64,000 nt of DNA from NCBI GenBank assembly GCA_002376845.1, contig DFOS01000026.1:143317-207316 (forward strand), given 5' to 3'. Numbering within the stretch: the first letter of the stretch is position 1; each line of letters starts with the position of its first letter. The translations under genes and the position numbers were made by a program. A model generated the notes under the pieces. That model saw only the letters and a list, made by a program, of their open reading frames with translations, had not been told where the DNA came from and made no database searches. Positions 61,997-64,000 of this stretch are shown here, in pieces. The stretch is from Bdellovibrionaceae bacterium UBA3535 (lineage in GTDB: Bacteria; Bdellovibrionota; Bdellovibrionia; Bdellovibrionales; UBA840).

Positions 61997-62344
61997 CTAA
62001 TTGTATGGAATGATTGGTCTTTTGAGGAGGCCAGATTTTCTAAACAGGCTTCATAAAAAGGTGTATTGGGGCCCAACTCAATCAATGATCTTAGTGAAAA
62101 TGATAGCTGCTATCTCTTTGCTTCATCTGGATTTAAAAAATATCGATATCAGGTGATGCTATCCCACCCTATCTATATCCTTGCTATATACTGATCAAAT
62201 GTAGATCCATTAAAAATATTCTATCTTTTCGGACTGAGGATTCTATAAAATCAGATAATTTCCCTGAAAAGCAAAATAACAGCTCCAGAAATTGGTACGC
62301 GACTTGCACCAGGCCTATTCAAGCAATAATGCTAAGGAGGAAAA
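61997..62344. other. Upstream region of the methanobactin-like locus
   Basis: 348 AT-rich bases between divergent genes. No coding frame of note. TATAAA at 62244-62249 is a possible -10 box without a good -35 partner. The Shine-Dalgarno of the precursor gene (AAGGAGG, 62334-62340) ends the region. No binding site for a copper or iron regulator is recognised. Confidence 0.5.
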
Positions 62345-62425
62345 ATGAAGAAAAAAATTACACTGAAAATGATTAAAGTTGTTGGTCGGTCTGAAAAAAC
62401 CTGCGGCGACTATAACATTCGATAA
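62345..62425 (+). CDS. mbnA: Methanobactin-like RiPP precursor peptide (MbnA-like)
   Basis: A 26-residue gene with a full AAGGAGG Shine-Dalgarno 4 bases upstream. The peptide has a basic leader (MKKKITLKMIK), then VVGRSEKT and a tail CGDYNIR with a single Cys at position 20. From memory, MbnA precursors share this order: Lys/Ile-rich leader, a V/I-x-G-R boundary, and a short core with Cys-Gly pairs that MbnBC turns into oxazolone/thioamide copper ligands. It lies 24 bases upstream of the first MNIO gene. What is seen is the motif, size and context; that the Cys is modified is inferred. With one Cys it resembles the short single-Cys precursors rather than the two-Cys methanotroph type. Confidence 0.75.
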   Translation: MKKKITLKMIKVVGRSEKTCGDYNIR

Positions 62426-62449
62426 TATAAAAACTGGCGGAGTTCGAAT

Positions 62450-63550
62450 ATGAAACGATGGCAAATTGGCGCTGGATTTAATCCTAGATTTCTCGCTAAA
62501 GAAAATAAGAATCGAATTAATATCCCGGACTCCGTTAGTTATATAGAACTTGGCTTTCAGGATCTAAAACACGTTAAAGAAATCCACGATGAGCGATTCA
62601 AAAACATACAATTTTCACTCCATCTTGCTAGGGCTCCCATTACTGAAGATTATTCTTCGCAAGATATTTATATCGACGCCCTATCAAGGGAGTTTGATCC
62701 TAAAGATGTAATAAGTATTGGGCTACATCTGATTTCTCCAAGAACAGAAAATATGGGAAAATATGGATTAACTACCCATTACTATCCGTGTGACCTTTAT
62801 GAAAAAAGAGCTGTTCGCTTTATTAAAACTTTAAAACATAAATTTAATTTACCTATATGGATTGAAAACGCTAATTTTTATAGCTCGAATGGAAAAGAAA
62901 TCATTGAAGCCTGGAAAAGCACAAACCGTATTGCGAATCTCTCCAATTCCAAAATCATCGTCGATTTAGCTCATATCTTTGTTGATTGTAGGAATAATGA
63001 AATCGAGCCTTCTCTTGTTTATGGATTAATTGATTGGTCACAAGTGATTGAACTTCACTTTTCCGGTTATCTTAAAGGCAAAGATGGAACTTATCACGAC
63101 GGACATGGGGAACCGATTACTAATGCTCTCTGGGAGGAGTATAAAAAAATTTCCTCTCATTTTCTCGGGCATAATGAGTCCATAGAGTATTTTACTGTTG
63201 AGCATTCAGATCCTATTTGGCTAAATAAAAAAAATGAATTCTATAGCGACTTTAAAAGTTTAGAGCAGATCCTCAACTCAACATCAAAATATAAAAGCTT
63301 AGCCTCTACGCGTATAGATTCTTACGCACAGTCTTATTTAATTAAGATCTTATTGAAAAGACTGCCCGCTCTAAAAGACTATGCAGCACAAGAAAATCTT
63401 AATCTAAAGCAAGAAGTAAATAATTGGGTACTGAATAATCATTCTGGAAATATTGTACTAAGTGATTTTGAAGCAAAGTTTGCGGGTAATATTGCCGCTG
63501 AGGAAAGCTTTATTGCATATTTAGAGAAAAGAGAAGCAAGCCATGTATAA
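62450..63550 (+). CDS. MNIO (DUF692-type) enzyme with C-terminal extension
   Basis: A 366-residue protein with a TIM-barrel MNIO pattern. Ligand-like residues occur in the expected order: His58 (FSLHLARAP), His93 (SIGLHLISPR), Glu139-Asn140 (PIWIENANF), Asp172 and His175 (IIVDLAHIF), His203 (IELHFSGYL), Asp217 and His219 (YHDGHGEP) and Glu251 (FTVEHSD). MNIO enzymes hold two or three irons and oxidise Cys residues in peptides. About 95 extra residues (271-366) are helical and of unknown type. It is not a close MbnB copy. GGCGGAG precedes the ATG at 62450; the end overlaps the next gene by 8 bases. AT-rich, so possibly acquired. It may act on the same precursor peptide, or be a partner of MbnB. 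Confidence 0.78.
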   Translation: MKRWQIGAGFNPRFLAKENKNRINIPDSVSYIELGFQDLKHVKEIHDERFKNIQFSLHLARAPITEDYSSQDIYIDALSREFDPKDVISIGLHLISPRTENMGKYGLTTHYYPCDLYEKRAVRFIKTLKHKFNLPIWIENANFYSSNGKEIIEAWKSTNRIANLSNSKIIVDLAHIFVDCRNNEIEPSLVYGLIDWSQVIELHFSGYLKGKDGTYHDGHGEPITNALWEEYKKISSHFLGHNESIEYFTVEHSDPIWLNKKNEFYSDFKSLEQILNSTSKYKSLASTRIDSYAQSYLIKILLKRLPALKDYAAQENLNLKQEVNNWVLNNHSGNIVLSDFEAKFAGNIAAEESFIAYLEKREASHV

Positions 63551-63998
63551 AGGTATTAATTTTACTACACCTGATAATTATGCGGCTGTTAAACATTTAG
63601 TGGTCAATAAGAACGTAGACTTTATTGAACTGATGGTAGATAATTTTTTGCACTTAGATCCCAACCAGTTTTTAGATGAGTTTGGCAGTGATACGCCCTA
63701 TTCGTTTCATATAATGAGTTCGATGCCCTTTGATCAAGAACTTAGCGATTTAAAAACTCTTGGCGCTAAAATACGAAAGTTCGTCGAAATTTTAAAACCA
63801 ATATATGTCTCTGATCACTTAGCACATTTTAAGACTAATGGAAAATTCCTACCCAAAACAATAGAAGTAGATTACACAAAAAAAGAGGAATACATTCAAA
63901 AAATAGCTCTTTGGTCAGATATATTAGAATCTAAGATTTACTTTGAAAACTTCCCATCACTTGGCCCACAGGGATTAGGTGAACTAGTCACGACTTAA
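63543..63998 (+). CDS. mbnB: MbnB-like MNIO, N-terminal half; stops at window edge
   Basis: 151 codons are visible before TAA. The protein begins MYKGINFTTP and carries the MbnB N-terminal signatures: VDFIELMVDNFLHL (25-38), SFHIMSSMPF (His56), VSDHLAHF (His92) and YFENFPS (Glu135, Asn136). Those are the first iron ligands and their setting in MbnB, which turns Cys into oxazolone plus thioamide together with MbnC. The complete enzyme has about 260-280 residues and needs further ligands (Asn/Asp/His/Glu) from the missing half. The stop comes 2 bases before the window end. A frameshift, sequence error at a contig end, or true truncation are all possible; a different frame reads on through the last bases. 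Confidence 0.8.
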   Translation: MYKGINFTTPDNYAAVKHLVVNKNVDFIELMVDNFLHLDPNQFLDEFGSDTPYSFHIMSSMPFDQELSDLKTLGAKIRKFVEILKPIYVSDHLAHFKTNGKFLPKTIEVDYTKKEEYIQKIALWSDILESKIYFENFPSLGPQGLGELVTT

Positions 63999-64000
63999 TC

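Noticed and set aside
62308..62335. TTGCAC/AATAAT as a promoter for the precursor gene
   Set aside because: The -10 would lie almost on the Shine-Dalgarno, so the transcript would start inside the ribosome site.
1..64000. CRISPR arrays, rRNA, tRNA genes, insertion sequences with transposase
   Set aside because: I looked for regularly spaced repeats, tRNA-like arms ending in CCA and transposase-like frames and found none I could support.

Overview
The window reads as a chromosomal stretch of a Gram-negative, probably delta-proteobacterium-like organism. Bdellovibrionota/Oligoflexia is my best guess, but it is an inference and not a phylogenetic result. Grounds: many secreted or lipoprotein hypotheticals, a DsbD/thioredoxin system, FliL, an AgmX/PglI-type C-terminal domain, an L,D-transpeptidase with an NTF2-like tail, and a hisC-cmk-rpsA cluster. 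Most of the window is dense housekeeping sequence with moderate GC. Several inserts look clearly AT-richer by eye: about 29.8-31.2 kb, 34.3-36.4 kb, 54.6-57.8 kb and 62.0-64.0 kb.

Layout. 0.1-7.2 kb: secreted proteins, ppsR with a partner gene, a LysR regulator, an orphan FliL and an L,D-transpeptidase. 7.2-10.1 kb (minus): a tight operon sppA - HIT hydrolase - methylmalonyl-CoA epimerase-like - rhomboid - 63-residue protein. 10.3-16.3 kb: a lipoprotein, back-to-back terminators, then (minus) zinc ribbon - ilvA - hisC - cmk - rpsA, with an rpsA promoter and a palindrome in its leader. 16.5-23 kb: a response regulator whose receiver lacks the phosphoacceptor Asp, tmk-holB-tatD, a secreted alpha/beta hydrolase and an M28 aminopeptidase. 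23.1-28.6 kb: gap-pgk-tpiA-secG followed by a FecR/AgmX-like protein and two membrane proteins. 28.7-36.1 kb: a PhoD-like phosphatase, an exported-looking ATP-grasp protein, dsbD plus a thioredoxin-like protein, and a papain-like protein. 36.5-42.9 kb (minus): pyrB-carA-carB-pyrF-pyrE. 43.0-43.4 kb: an RHH antitoxin beside a decayed BrnT-like toxin. 44.3-54.5 kb (minus): the purine operon purF-C-D-N-L-Q-H-M with its own promoter and leader hairpin. 54.9-62.0 kb: a lipoprotein with a suspicious T8 tract, an ACT protein with an MFS transporter, a large low-complexity secreted protein and a secreted HExxHxxGxxH metalloprotease.

The most exciting element is at the right edge (62.3-64.0 kb). A 26-codon gene with a perfect Shine-Dalgarno encodes a basic leader, a V-V-G-R motif and a short tail with a single Cys-Gly. 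It is followed directly by two overlapping genes for MNIO (DUF692-type) iron oxidases. The second closely matches the N-terminal half of MbnB, the methanobactin oxazolone synthase; the first is a divergent MNIO with all ligand-like residues and an extra C-terminal domain. This is a methanobactin-like RiPP (copper-chelator-type) locus with an unusual double-MNIO layout. The mbnB-like reading frame stops after 151 codons, two bases before the window ends, so the rest of the locus (an MbnC partner, export and uptake) cannot be seen.
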